Shown here: positions 25,323 through 33,686 of the stretch, one piece after another
How positions within the stretch are numbered: position 1 is the stretch's first letter
Layout of the letters: each line of letters starts with the position of its first letter
Source of the DNA: Abditibacteriota bacterium
GTDB lineage: Bacteria > Armatimonadota > UBA5829
DNA length: 34,673 nucleotides
Assembly: GCA_017445025.1 (NCBI GenBank)
Contig: JAFSVJ010000114.1
Span: 1-34,673, forward strand
Direction of reading: 5' to 3'
Notes under the pieces: generated by a model
Database searches by the model: none
Told to the model about the DNA's origin: nothing
Seen by the model: the letters and a program-made list of their open reading frames with translations, nothing else
Made by a program: the position numbers and the translations under genes

Positions 25323-25430
25323 CTTTTGCTCGCTTTAAATTCGCGAGATAAAGACTCTGTTTTGGCAAAAATGCCCTCTCCCCTTTTGCATTCCCTCGCT
25401 TTGCGAGATAAAGGCTCTGTTGCGGCAATC
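25323..25430. repeat. Imperfect direct repeat, two 48-bp copies offset by 60 bp
   Basis: Copies at 25323-25370 and 25383-25430 share CTTTTGC, CTCGCTTT and GCGAGATAAAG followed by CTCTGTT and GGCAA. Each contains a small palindrome, CTCGC with GCGAG, whose spacer is 9 bases in the first copy and 3 in the second. Confidence 0.8.
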
Positions 25431-25466
25431 TCGGGGTCCCCAAAAAGCCCTGCGAATAGCGAAAAC

Positions 25467-25522
25467 AACCCAAGGAATCCCGAAAAGTTGAAGCATCTGC
25501 GAAAACTTTTTGGGAATGGGTT
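25467..25522. repeat. Long hairpin H1 of the repeat cluster
   Basis: AACCCA (25467-25472) and TCCCGAAAAGTT (25478-25489) pair with AACTTTTTGGGA (25504-25515) and TGGGTT (25517-25522). The one mismatch in the inner arm becomes a G-U pair in RNA. The layout matches H2 at 25560-25614. Confidence 0.85.
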
Positions 25523-25559
25523 TTAGGGGTGAGAAATAAGCATCGCTTTTTTGTAAAAA

Positions 25560-25614
25560 CGCCCAAGGGTTCCCGAAAAGTCGTAGCGTAGTAAGACTTT
25601 TTGGGATTTGGGCG
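25560..25614. repeat. Long hairpin H2 of the repeat cluster
   Basis: CGCCCAA (25560-25566) and TCCCGAAAAGTC (25571-25582) pair with GACTTTTTGGGA (25595-25606) and TTGGGCG (25608-25614). The 12-base loop GTAGCGTAGTAA contains CGTAGTA, also found in the 19.4-kb repeats. Confidence 0.87.
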
Positions 25615-25640
25615 ACTGCTTTTCGTTTTTAGTAAGAGCC

Positions 25641-25659
25641 GGAAAATCTACGATTTTTC
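25641..25659. repeat. Small hairpin in the repeat cluster
   Basis: GGAAAATC (25641-25648) pairs with GATTTTTC (25652-25659) with one mismatch around the loop TAC. Confidence 0.5.
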
Positions 25660-25710
25660 GTTCCCTTTGGCAAAAATTTTTATCACTAAAGATTTTTGAC
25701 TAGACCCATT

Positions 25711-25741
25711 GAAACCCAAGGGTTCCATCCCTTGAGGTTTC
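25711..25741. repeat. Bulged hairpin in the repeat cluster
   Basis: GAAACC then CAAGGG pairs with CCCTTG then, after a bulged A, GGTTTC; the loop is TTCCAT. It shares CCCAAGGGTTCC with the base of H2. Confidence 0.75.
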
Positions 25742-25809
25742 AAGGAGGGGTATAGTTAGGGCAAGCCTATTGTTTTATAGTAACTTACTTGGAGATGGAT
25801 ATCATATTT

Positions 25810-26790
25810 TTAAGCGTAATTATCATTCCAAGCGAGAGCTGCACCGCCTAAGATGCCTGCATCGTTTCCGAGCTCGGAACGTTTAATTTCACAATATTGC
25901 TTTAATGTATCGTTAGCCACTTCAAAAGTAGTTTTTTTAATAAATTCAAATAAAATATCTGATCGAGAAACTCCTCCTCCAAGGACAAGTAAATCAGGGT
26001 TAAAGGTGTTAATTGCATTAGCACATGTAATTCCCAATAAATGTCCTATTTCTTCGAGAGTCTCAATTGAAACCAAATCATTATTTTCTGCGGCAGTGGA
26101 AATCATTTTAGGGGTAATGTTTTGCAAGTTTCCTTCACACATTTCATAGATTAATGATTTTCTTCCTGATCCTATTTTAGAAGCACATCTGTTGCAAATG
26201 GCGTCTCTTGAACATAGTGATTCAACACATCCTCTTCTTCCGCAACCACACCTTGGTCCGTCAGCCATAATAATGGTATGTCCCAATTCAGGGCTTGCAC
26301 CAAAAACACCGTTGTATGGCTTTCCGTTTACAATTAATCCGGAACCTATTCCTGTTCCTAAGGTAAACATTACCATAACTTTACTGTTTTTTCCAACTCC
26401 AAAGAAATATTCACCGTAAGTGGCTACGTTGGCATCGTTTCCCATATAGAATTTATATCCTGTCTTTTTGTTTAGGGGTTGGTAAACATTAGCTCCGTCC
26501 CAACCGTTAAAGTTAGGAGACCAAAGAACCACACCTTCTTTGGGTTCGTGTAACCCGGGAGCTCCCATTCCGCAAGCAATAATATCCTCTCTTGTGCAGT
26601 TGGCAGAGTCTATGGCTTTTGATATACAGAATGAAATTTGATCTGTGGTGACTTCAATTCCTTTTTCAGCAAGTGAAGGTAATTCTTCTCTGCTGAGCAT
26701 GTGACCTTCTTTATCGACAACAGCACAGGATACAGTAGTTCCTCCAAGGTCTACTCCTATAACATATTTTCCGCTCTCGTTTCTTTCCAT
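25810..26790 (-). CDS. ROK-family sugar kinase, probably glucokinase
   Basis: This 326-residue protein has the ATP-binding DLGGTT (residues 14-19), GMGAPGL, the catalytic-site GNDANVA (Asp119), LGTGIGSGL (phosphate loop), ELGH (Glu168, His171) and the zinc motif CGCGRRGCVE (Cys181, 183, 188). ROK kinases phosphorylate glucose, N-acetylglucosamine or N-acetylmannosamine. The E-x-x-H plus zinc set fits that group but does not settle the sugar. There is no N-terminal DNA-binding domain, so it is a kinase rather than an NagC-type repressor. AAAGGAA precedes the ATG and a promoter lies at 26841-26870. It would feed sugars released by debranching or other hydrolases into glycolysis. Confidence 0.93.
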   Translation of the reverse strand: MERNESGKYVIGVDLGGTTVSCAVVDKEGHMLSREELPSLAEKGIEVTTDQISFCISKAIDSANCTREDIIACGMGAPGLHEPKEGVVLWSPNFNGWDGANVYQPLNKKTGYKFYMGNDANVATYGEYFFGVGKNSKVMVMFTLGTGIGSGLIVNGKPYNGVFGASPELGHTIIMADGPRCGCGRRGCVESLCSRDAICNRCASKIGSGRKSLIYEMCEGNLQNITPKMISTAAENNDLVSIETLEEIGHLLGITCANAINTFNPDLLVLGGGVSRSDILFEFIKKTTFEVANDTLKQYCEIKRSELGNDAGILGGAALAWNDNYA

Positions 26791-26840
26791 ATCGGTTCCT
26801 TTATAAATTTATAAGTATTTTTGTATATTTAACTATTTAT

Positions 26841-26870
26841 ATTATACCATAAAATTATTAAATTTATCAA
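26841..26870 (-). promoter_or_regulatory. Promoter for the ROK kinase
   Basis: On the minus strand TTGATA (26870-26865), 18-bp spacer, TATAAT (26846-26841). The leader is about 45 nt. Confidence 0.75.
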
Positions 26871-26907
26871 GTATATAAATTAATAAATTGTGATATTCTT
26901 CTTAAAC

Positions 26908-26936
26908 TTGAAAAAAATCTCAAAAAGGTATATAAT
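26908..26936 (+). promoter_or_regulatory. Promoter for the rmlD-ileS-lspA-lgt-aspS run
   Basis: TTGAAA (26908-26913), 17-bp spacer, TATAAT (26931-26936). No other clear promoter or terminator is seen before hpt, so it may serve the whole run. Confidence 0.8.
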
Positions 26937-27000
26937 ATTTATGGTATTTTGTGAGATTTTTGATTTTGCTATATTTTGATTTTTAAAGGGGAGAACAATT

Positions 27001-27876
27001 ATGACTGTAATGGTGACAGGGGCCGAGGGTATGCTCGGAAATGTTTTGCTACAATTACTTGAACATAAAAAAATAGCTACCATACCTGTGGATTTTAACA
27101 GTAAACATGGTGCTATTAATGCAGATATATGTAACCCTGAACAAATGTTCTCTATTATAAAAAAAACTAAGCCCGATTTTATTTTTCACACTGCCGCTCA
27201 AACTAATTTAGACCTTATTACCGGGGATAAATCAAGAGGATATAAGGTAAACGCATGGGGGACAAATGTTCTTGCGGCAGCGGCGGCATTATATAATATT
27301 CCTATTGCTTACATTTCCACTGATTATGTTTTTGACGGAACAAGAACTGAGCCTTACAACGAATACAATACTCCACGTCCCATTAATGAATATGGTAGAA
27401 GCAAACTTGAAGGTGAAAAGGTCATAAGGGATTTATGCAATAAATTTTTCATTGTAAGAACATCCGGTTTATTTGCTCCTCATGGCAAGAATTTTCCCTT
27501 GCGGATTTTGGAAAATGCCAAAACTAATAAAGAGCTAAGTGTTGTAAGTGATCAGATTTTTTCTCCCACTTATGTTTATGATTTGGCAGAATATCTTATT
27601 ACATTGCTTGATAGTCCTTTATACGGAATATATCATTTTTGCAATTCAGGTCAATGCTCTTGGTATGAATTTGCTAAGAAAACTCTGCAACTTGCGGGAA
27701 TTAAAAACTGCAAAGTAAAACCTGTAAAATCTAAGGACAGACCTTCTGCTACAAGCCGACCCCGTTTCAGCGTTCTTCGAAGATATAAACTTGAGCTTCA
27801 AGGCAAAGACAATGTTAGGTCTTGGGAAGAAGCATTAAAAGATTTTATTATTATTTGGAAAAAACAAAACAGTTAA
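27001..27876 (+). CDS. rfbD: dTDP-4-dehydrorhamnose reductase-like SDR protein
   Basis: This 291-residue extended short-chain dehydrogenase has the NAD(P) loop GAEGMLG (residues 7-13), the STDYVFDG motif and the catalytic YGRSK (Tyr131, Lys135), the pattern of RmlD/RfbD. Such enzymes make dTDP-rhamnose for cell-surface polysaccharides, using NADPH. No other rml genes are nearby, so a related sugar-nucleotide reductase is possible. AAAGGGGAG (26985-26993) sets the start. It is the first gene after the promoter at 26908 and lies 36 bp before ileS. Confidence 0.82.
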   Translation: MTVMVTGAEGMLGNVLLQLLEHKKIATIPVDFNSKHGAINADICNPEQMFSIIKKTKPDFIFHTAAQTNLDLITGDKSRGYKVNAWGTNVLAAAAALYNIPIAYISTDYVFDGTRTEPYNEYNTPRPINEYGRSKLEGEKVIRDLCNKFFIVRTSGLFAPHGKNFPLRILENAKTNKELSVVSDQIFSPTYVYDLAEYLITLLDSPLYGIYHFCNSGQCSWYEFAKKTLQLAGIKNCKVKPVKSKDRPSATSRPRFSVLRRYKLELQGKDNVRSWEEALKDFIIIWKKQNS

Positions 27877-27912
27877 GTATTAAAAATAATACAGTAAATT
27901 AAGGATATACAC

Positions 27913-30645
27913 ATGGATTACGGTAAAACAGTTAATCTTCCTCAAACAGATTTTCCTATGAAAGCTTCTCTTTCAACAAGAGAACCCATCTATCAAAAGT
28001 TTTGGGAAGATAATGAAATTTATAAAAAATGTCTTGACAAGGCAACCAAGGGTGAATATATACTTCACGATGGGCCTCCATATTCCAATGGTAAAATTCA
28101 CCTCGGACACGCTTTTAATAAGGTTTTAAAAGATATAATTAACAGATATAAAATTCTTCAAGGATTTAGACCTGACTATTACCCGGGTTGGGATAATCAT
28201 GGTCTTCCTATAGAAAATAAAGTTTCCGATATTTTTGCCAAGAAAAAGATTAAGCCTGATACTTTGACAATGCGAAAGGCATGCAGAGAATATGCATCAG
28301 AACAGATAGATATACAAAAAGAAGATTTCATTCGTCTGGGAATTTTTGGTCATTGGGACAATCCTTATTTGACATTAAAAAGTCAATATGAAGCTACTAT
28401 TGTGAAAGTTTTCGGTGAATTGGTTGAAAAAGGCTATATTTACAGAGGTTTAAAGCCTATTCATTGGTGTATTAATGATGCCACTGCTTTGGCTGAAGCG
28501 GAAATTGAATATGCAGATATTACCAGCACTTCAATTTATGTTCGTTTTCCTTTATTAAAAGACACTAAAAATCTTTTAGAAAATTCAAAGCCCGTTTATA
28601 CTATAATTTGGACCACTACTCCTTGGACAATCCCGGCAAATATGGCTGTTTGTCTTAATCCTGATTATATATATGCTCTTGTAGAAACTGCAGACAGTAT
28701 ATATTTATTGGCAAAGGATTTGGTAGAGAAATCATTTGATATAATGGGTATTACTGATTATAAAATTATAAAAACATTTATAGGTAACGAACTTGAAGGA
28801 ATAGAGTTTAAGCATCCTATATATGACAGACCATCTCCTGTGGTTTTTGCTGATTATGTCACACTTGAAGACGGAACCGGAGTGGTTCATACTGCTCCCG
28901 GTCATGGTAAGGATGACTTTATTACAGGTAAGAGATATGGTATTGAAATCCTTAATCCCGTTAACGATTATGGTTATTATACAGATGAGGCACCTCTCTT
29001 TGAAGGTATGCATGTTCTTAGACAAGGAAACAAGGCTGTTTTAGATAAACTAACTGAGCTTGGTGCTCTTTTAAAAGCTTCAGATATTACTCACTCATAC
29101 CCACACTGTTGGCGTTGTAATAAACCTATTATATTTAGAACCACAACTCAATGGTTTATGAGTTTGGATCACAACAATCTTCGTGATGCAATTTTAAAAG
29201 CTATTGAAGATGTTAAATTCTTTCCAAAAGAGAGTAAAAATAGGCTTGTGGCTATGATGACCAATTCTCCCGATTGGTGTCTCTCACGACAGAGATGTTG
29301 GGGTGTAGGTATTCCTGTCTTTTATTGTGCTGACTGTAATGAACCTATTTTAGATAAATCTCTTATTGACAGAGTATATGAAGATTCTCTTGAAAAGGGT
29401 TCTGATTCTTGGTATGAAAACGATGCCTCCTACTTTATGCCAAAGGGTTATAAATGTCCAAAATGTGGAGGAACTAAATTTAACAAAGAAACTGATGTTT
29501 TGGATGTTTGGTTTGATTCAGGTTCATCTTGCCGTGCTGTTTTAGATAATTTTGAACATTTATCATATCCTTCCGATATGTATCTTGAAGGTAGTGATCA
29601 ACATAGAGGTTGGTTTAATAAATCAATTATAGTAGGTGTTGCCACAAGAGGAGAGTCTCCTTTTAAAAATTTGGTATCTCATGGTTTTGTTCTTGATGCA
29701 AAAGGTGAGAAAATGTCCAAATCCAAGGGTAATTCTATTGCTCCACAGGACGTTATAAAGGAAATGGGAGCTGATGTTTTGAGACTTTACATAGCATCTT
29801 GTGATTACGCTTATGATGTTCGTTTTGGAAAAGAAATGCTTAAATCAGCTTCCGATTCCTACAGAAAAATCAGAAACACCTTAAGATTTATGTTAGGTAA
29901 TTTGTCCGATTTTTCACCAAGGGATAATATGATTGACTACAAGGATATGACCGATGTAGATAAATTTGCTTTGAGTGAACTCTGCAAATTAATTGCAGAA
30001 GTAACAGAGGCTTATGAAAATAATGAATTCCACAAAGTGTTCAGACCAATACTTAATTTCTGCACTATGACATTATCATCTCTTTATCTTGATATTTTAA
30101 AAGACAGGTTATATTCTTCCGGAAAGAATTGGCATGAGAGACGCTCTTCTCAAAGTGCTATGTATATAATCTTGAAAGCTCTTGACATAATGATATCTCC
30201 TATTATTCCTCATACAGCAGAAGAAGTATGGCAATATTTAGGTGAGGGGGGATCCGTATTTCTTGAAGATTTCCCTGTTGTGAATAATGAATATAACGAT
30301 AAATTTATTGATTCAACTTGGAGTATTATTAAGGAAGTCCGAGATGTTGCCAATATTGCTCTTGAACAAGCCAAAACAGACAAGCTTGTTGCCAAACCTA
30401 TGGAAGCAAAGCTTCTTATAACTGCACCAAATAATATATTAAATGCTCTTAAGTATTATGGAGATGATATTGAATCTTTCTTTATTGTTTCCAAAGTTGA
30501 ATTCGCTGAAGGTGACCTTAAAGTGGAAGTTTTCCCGGCAGATGGTGAAAAGTGTTCACGTTGTTGGTTGATTAAAGAGTCTGTGGGTAAAGATTCCGAA
30601 CACCCTGAGCTTTGCGAAAGATGTGCTAAAGCAGTTAGAGAATAG
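27913..30645 (+). CDS. ileS: Isoleucyl-tRNA synthetase
   Basis: This 910-residue class I synthetase charges tRNA-Ile. The HIGH motif appears as HLGH (residues 63-66) and KMSKS at 600-604. The editing domain contains TIIWTTTPWTIPANM. A C-terminal zinc site uses CSRC (881, 884) and CERC (901, 904), the usual bacterial form. An additional CPKC lies in the catalytic region. AAGGATA is upstream of ATG. It ends directly at the lspA start (TAG then ATG), a common bacterial pairing. No T-box leader precedes it. Confidence 0.97.
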   Translation: MDYGKTVNLPQTDFPMKASLSTREPIYQKFWEDNEIYKKCLDKATKGEYILHDGPPYSNGKIHLGHAFNKVLKDIINRYKILQGFRPDYYPGWDNHGLPIENKVSDIFAKKKIKPDTLTMRKACREYASEQIDIQKEDFIRLGIFGHWDNPYLTLKSQYEATIVKVFGELVEKGYIYRGLKPIHWCINDATALAEAEIEYADITSTSIYVRFPLLKDTKNLLENSKPVYTIIWTTTPWTIPANMAVCLNPDYIYALVETADSIYLLAKDLVEKSFDIMGITDYKIIKTFIGNELEGIEFKHPIYDRPSPVVFADYVTLEDGTGVVHTAPGHGKDDFITGKRYGIEILNPVNDYGYYTDEAPLFEGMHVLRQGNKAVLDKLTELGALLKASDITHSYPHCWRCNKPIIFRTTTQWFMSLDHNNLRDAILKAIEDVKFFPKESKNRLVAMMTNSPDWCLSRQRCWGVGIPVFYCADCNEPILDKSLIDRVYEDSLEKGSDSWYENDASYFMPKGYKCPKCGGTKFNKETDVLDVWFDSGSSCRAVLDNFEHLSYPSDMYLEGSDQHRGWFNKSIIVGVATRGESPFKNLVSHGFVLDAKGEKMSKSKGNSIAPQDVIKEMGADVLRLYIASCDYAYDVRFGKEMLKSASDSYRKIRNTLRFMLGNLSDFSPRDNMIDYKDMTDVDKFALSELCKLIAEVTEAYENNEFHKVFRPILNFCTMTLSSLYLDILKDRLYSSGKNWHERRSSQSAMYIILKALDIMISPIIPHTAEEVWQYLGEGGSVFLEDFPVVNNEYNDKFIDSTWSIIKEVRDVANIALEQAKTDKLVAKPMEAKLLITAPNNILNALKYYGDDIESFFIVSKVEFAEGDLKVEVFPADGEKCSRCWLIKESVGKDSEHPELCERCAKAVRE

Positions 30646-31146
30646 ATGAAAAAATATTATTGGTTAACTTGTATTGTAGCTTTAATTACAATAGTTATTG
30701 ACTTAATAACAAAATTTTTAGTTATTAAGTTTCTTGTAAATCCAATAGATATTATTCCAAATTTCTTTACTATAGTTAATACTATAAATAGGGGAGCCAT
30801 TTTTGGAACCTTACAAGGATGGTTGCCCTTATTTGCTATGGTCACCATAGTTTTTCTTATCATGATTTTCTATTCCAAAGAAAAATTGCTTAATAATAAG
30901 CCCTTATCTTTGGCATATGGGCTGATTATAGGTGGGGCTTGTGGTAATATGTTTGACAGACTTATTTTGCCTCCTTTTGGCGGAGTTATAGACTTTTTGG
31001 ATTTTCATTTAAAAACTTCTGCAAGTCTATTTTCTTATCCTGTGTTTAACTTTGCGGATGTATTTATAATATTGGGTGTTATTATTCTTTTGTTTAATTT
31101 TAAAACTAAAGAAACTTCTAAAAAAGATTTATCAAATAAAGAATGA
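30646..31146 (+). CDS. lspA: Lipoprotein signal peptidase (signal peptidase II)
   Basis: This 166-residue inner-membrane aspartic protease cleaves the signal peptide of diacylglyceryl-modified prolipoproteins. Four membrane helices are predicted. Conserved blocks are NTINRGAIFG, GGACGNMFDR, and the catalytic aspartates in VIDF (Asp116) and FNFADV (Asp138). It begins immediately after the ileS stop with no separate ribosome site visible apart from coding sequence, so translation is probably coupled. It is followed 12 bp later by lgt, the preceding step of the same pathway. Confidence 0.96.
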   Translation: MKKYYWLTCIVALITIVIDLITKFLVIKFLVNPIDIIPNFFTIVNTINRGAIFGTLQGWLPLFAMVTIVFLIMIFYSKEKLLNNKPLSLAYGLIIGGACGNMFDRLILPPFGGVIDFLDFHLKTSASLFSYPVFNFADVFIILGVIILLFNFKTKETSKKDLSNKE

Positions 31147-31158
31147 TTTATATATATT

Positions 31159-31905
31159 ATGCATGCTGATTTATTTCACATAGGGAATTTGACGGTTCAT
31201 GCTTACGGTTTTTTCCTTGCAATTGGATTTATTGTAGGTATGTATCGTATGATAAAGATTGCTCCAAAATACAATATAGATAAGAATACTCTCATTGATT
31301 TGGGTATTTACTTTTTAATTGCCGGTATTGTGGGATCAAGATTATTATATGTATTAACAAATTTGTCTTCATATACTTTAGGTGAAGCTTTTTGTCTTTG
31401 GAAAGGCGGTCTTAGTTTTCATGGTGCCATTGTTGCCGGTGTTTTGGTAGGTCTTATATTTTCCAAAATTAAGAAGATTAATTTTTTGACTATTCTTGAT
31501 ATTGTATGCCCAAGTGTTTGCATTGGCTATGGATTTACAAGAATAGGTTGTTTTCTTAACGGGTGTTGCTATGGAATAGACAGTTCTATGCCTTGGGCTT
31601 GTAATATGCTAACAGATCATGGTATTTCACCTTGTGAACCTGTTCAACTTTATGCTTGTGTAATAAGTTTTATTATGTTTTGGACACTAACTAAATTTGA
31701 ATTTAAGAAAGATAAACCGGGATATGTATTTACTTGGTATTTAATATTTTATGGCTTTTATAGATATTTAATTGAATTTATACGCCATCACGTAGCAGGT
31801 GATTATATATTTCCTTACGTGACCGGTGGACAATTATTATCAATATTAATGCTCATTGCAGGAATTTTGATTTTATGTATTCGTTTTAGAAAAGACAATC
31901 AATAA
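31159..31905 (+). CDS. lgt: Prolipoprotein diacylglyceryl transferase
   Basis: This 248-residue membrane enzyme moves diacylglycerol from phosphatidylglycerol to the lipobox cysteine. About seven helices are predicted. The essential His (His88 in GLSFHGAI) and the signature arginine (Arg128) are present. The signature reads TRIGCFLNGCCYG instead of the E. coli-type GRIGNF, a cysteine-containing variant also known in other phyla. YRYLIEFIR carries the C-terminal arginine motif. The ribosome site is weak. Adjacent lspA completes the lipoprotein pathway. Confidence 0.95.
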   Translation: MHADLFHIGNLTVHAYGFFLAIGFIVGMYRMIKIAPKYNIDKNTLIDLGIYFLIAGIVGSRLLYVLTNLSSYTLGEAFCLWKGGLSFHGAIVAGVLVGLIFSKIKKINFLTILDIVCPSVCIGYGFTRIGCFLNGCCYGIDSSMPWACNMLTDHGISPCEPVQLYACVISFIMFWTLTKFEFKKDKPGYVFTWYLIFYGFYRYLIEFIRHHVAGDYIFPYVTGGQLLSILMLIAGILILCIRFRKDNQ

Positions 31906-31924
31906 AGGGAGTTTGATTATTATA

Positions 31925-33685
31925 ATGAAAGAAAGATCTATGTATTGCGGACAAGTGTCTAAAAATGATGTCGGAAAAACCATTACAGTTAACGGTTGGG
32001 TTCAAAGAAACAGAGACCACGGCGGACTTATTTTTATTGATTTAAGAGACAGAGAAGGTATTATTCAATGTGTTATTGATAAAGAAGTTAATCCAAAAGC
32101 ATTTCAAATTGCTGAATCCGTTAGAAGTGAATATGTTCTTGAAGTTACGGGAAAAGTTCAAGCAAGAAGTGTAGATACTATTAATCCTAATATCCCTACT
32201 GGTAATGTTGAAATTCTAATAGAGGATATTGTTATTCTTAATGAAGCTATAACACCTCCTTTCCCAATACAAGATGGGATTACAACAGATGAAATGCTTC
32301 GTCTAAAATATAGATATTTGGATTTGAGAAGACCGGAGATGCAAAAAAGGCTTATTTTGCGTCACAGAGTAATTAAATTTATAAGAGATTATATGGATGG
32401 AAAAGGTTTTATTGAAGTAGAAACGCCTATTCTTATAAAATCAACCCCCGAAGGTGCCAGAGATTTTCTTGTTCCATCAAGACTTTATCCCGGGACATTC
32501 TACGCTTTACCTCAAAGTCCTCAACAGCTTAAACAATTACTTATGGTTGCGGGAATTGACAGATATTTTCAAATAGCCAAATGTTTTAGAGATGAAGATC
32601 CTCGTGCAGACAGGCAACCTGAGTTTACTCAATGTGATATTGAAATGTCATTTGTTAATCAAGAACAAATCTTTGATTTGGTAGATGGCTTAATGCTTGG
32701 AATAGTTGAAAACCTTTCAGACAAAAAGGTTATGCATACTCCTATTCCGAGAATGACTTATGCCGAAGCTATGGATAAATATGGTTCAGATAAACCTGAT
32801 ATTCGTTTTGGTATGTTATTTGAAAACGTTACAGATATTGCCAAAGCTTGTGATTTTAAGGTATTTAATTCAGCTACGGAAGTTAAAGGTATATGTGTTC
32901 CCGGCTCAGCCGATTATTCAAGAAAAGATATTGACGACTTAACTAATATGGCTAAAAAATATGGTGCCAAAGGTCTTGCAACATTCCAACTTTTGCCGGA
33001 TGGTGTTAAAAGTCCCATTACCAAGTTTTTAAAACCTGAAGAATTGGATGCAATTATTCAAAAGTTTAATGCCAAGACAGGAGACTTAATATTAATTGTT
33101 GCAGATGAACCGAGTATTGTTGCAGCTTCTCTTAATGCATTACGATTGGAAATGGGTAACAGATTAGGTTTGCGTGACGACAATATTTTAGCTTTCTTAT
33201 GGGTTGTGGATTTCCCAATGTATGAATGGAAAGATAACAGATGGGATGCCACTCATCATCCTTTTACTATGCCAAGAGAGGAAGATCTTCATTTACTTGA
33301 CACAGATCCGGGTAAGGTTAGAGCTCAAGCTTTTGACTTTGTATGTAATGGTTCTGAATGTGCTTCCGGTTCTATAAGAATTCACAGAAGAGATATTCAA
33401 AACAAGATATTCTCACTTATGAATTATAAAGACGAAGAAATTGAAAGCAGATTCGGTCATATGCTTAAAGCCTTTGAATTTGGTGCACCTCCTCATGGTG
33501 GTATAGCTCCAGGTATTGACAGACTTGTAATGCTACTTTGTGATGATGATAATATTCGTCAAGTAATAGCTTTCCCGAAAACCGCTACAGCTTATGACCC
33601 AATGACGGAAGCTCCCGATAAAGTAGATAATGCTCAACTTCAAGAGCTTCACATAAGAACAGTTGTTATAGACAAGGCTGAGTAA
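31925..33685 (+). CDS. aspS: Aspartyl-tRNA synthetase
   Basis: This protein of about 586 residues is a bacterial-type class II synthetase. It has an N-terminal OB-fold anticodon domain (NGWVQRNRDHGGLIFIDLRD), the flipping-loop region PEGARDFLVPSR, motif 2 (FRDEDPRADRQPEFTQ), a GAD insertion (about residues 285-415) and motif 3 (GIAPGIDRLVMLL). ATG 31925 is preferred to the in-frame TTG 31913, because the ribosome site AAAGGGAG ends at 31911, only one base before the TTG; the 13-base spacing to ATG is long but workable. Whether it also charges tRNA-Asn is not decided by the sequence. It lies 19 bp after lgt. Confidence 0.96.
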   Translation: MKERSMYCGQVSKNDVGKTITVNGWVQRNRDHGGLIFIDLRDREGIIQCVIDKEVNPKAFQIAESVRSEYVLEVTGKVQARSVDTINPNIPTGNVEILIEDIVILNEAITPPFPIQDGITTDEMLRLKYRYLDLRRPEMQKRLILRHRVIKFIRDYMDGKGFIEVETPILIKSTPEGARDFLVPSRLYPGTFYALPQSPQQLKQLLMVAGIDRYFQIAKCFRDEDPRADRQPEFTQCDIEMSFVNQEQIFDLVDGLMLGIVENLSDKKVMHTPIPRMTYAEAMDKYGSDKPDIRFGMLFENVTDIAKACDFKVFNSATEVKGICVPGSADYSRKDIDDLTNMAKKYGAKGLATFQLLPDGVKSPITKFLKPEELDAIIQKFNAKTGDLILIVADEPSIVAASLNALRLEMGNRLGLRDDNILAFLWVVDFPMYEWKDNRWDATHHPFTMPREEDLHLLDTDPGKVRAQAFDFVCNGSECASGSIRIHRRDIQNKIFSLMNYKDEEIESRFGHMLKAFEFGAPPHGGIAPGIDRLVMLLCDDDNIRQVIAFPKTATAYDPMTEAPDKVDNAQLQELHIRTVVIDKAE

Positions 33686-33686
33686 T

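Larger units (their letters stand above)
25280..25809. other. Gene-free convergent region with many palindromes
   Basis: About 530 bases between the GH2-like gene (+) and the ROK kinase (-). The short frames in it consist of the repeats and have no homology-like features or ribosome sites. The region holds a direct repeat pair (25323-25430), two related long hairpins (25467-25522 and 25560-25614), and smaller hairpins at 25641-25659 and 25711-25741. The sequence from about 25742 to 25809 shows nothing recognisable. Confidence 0.8.

Noticed and set aside
25323..25430. CRISPR-like direct repeats
   Set aside because: Only two imperfect copies, no regular spacers and no cas genes.
25303..25566. 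Minus-strand 87-codon frame (and overlapping 73-codon frames) in the repeat cluster
   Set aside because: It is made of the direct repeat and hairpins, has no ribosome site and no domain-like sequence; the repeated QSLYLA phrase reflects repeated DNA.
27877..27912. T-box leader before ileS (also considered before proS and aspS)
   Set aside because: The upstream gaps are short, and no T-box sequence or antiterminator/terminator pair was seen.
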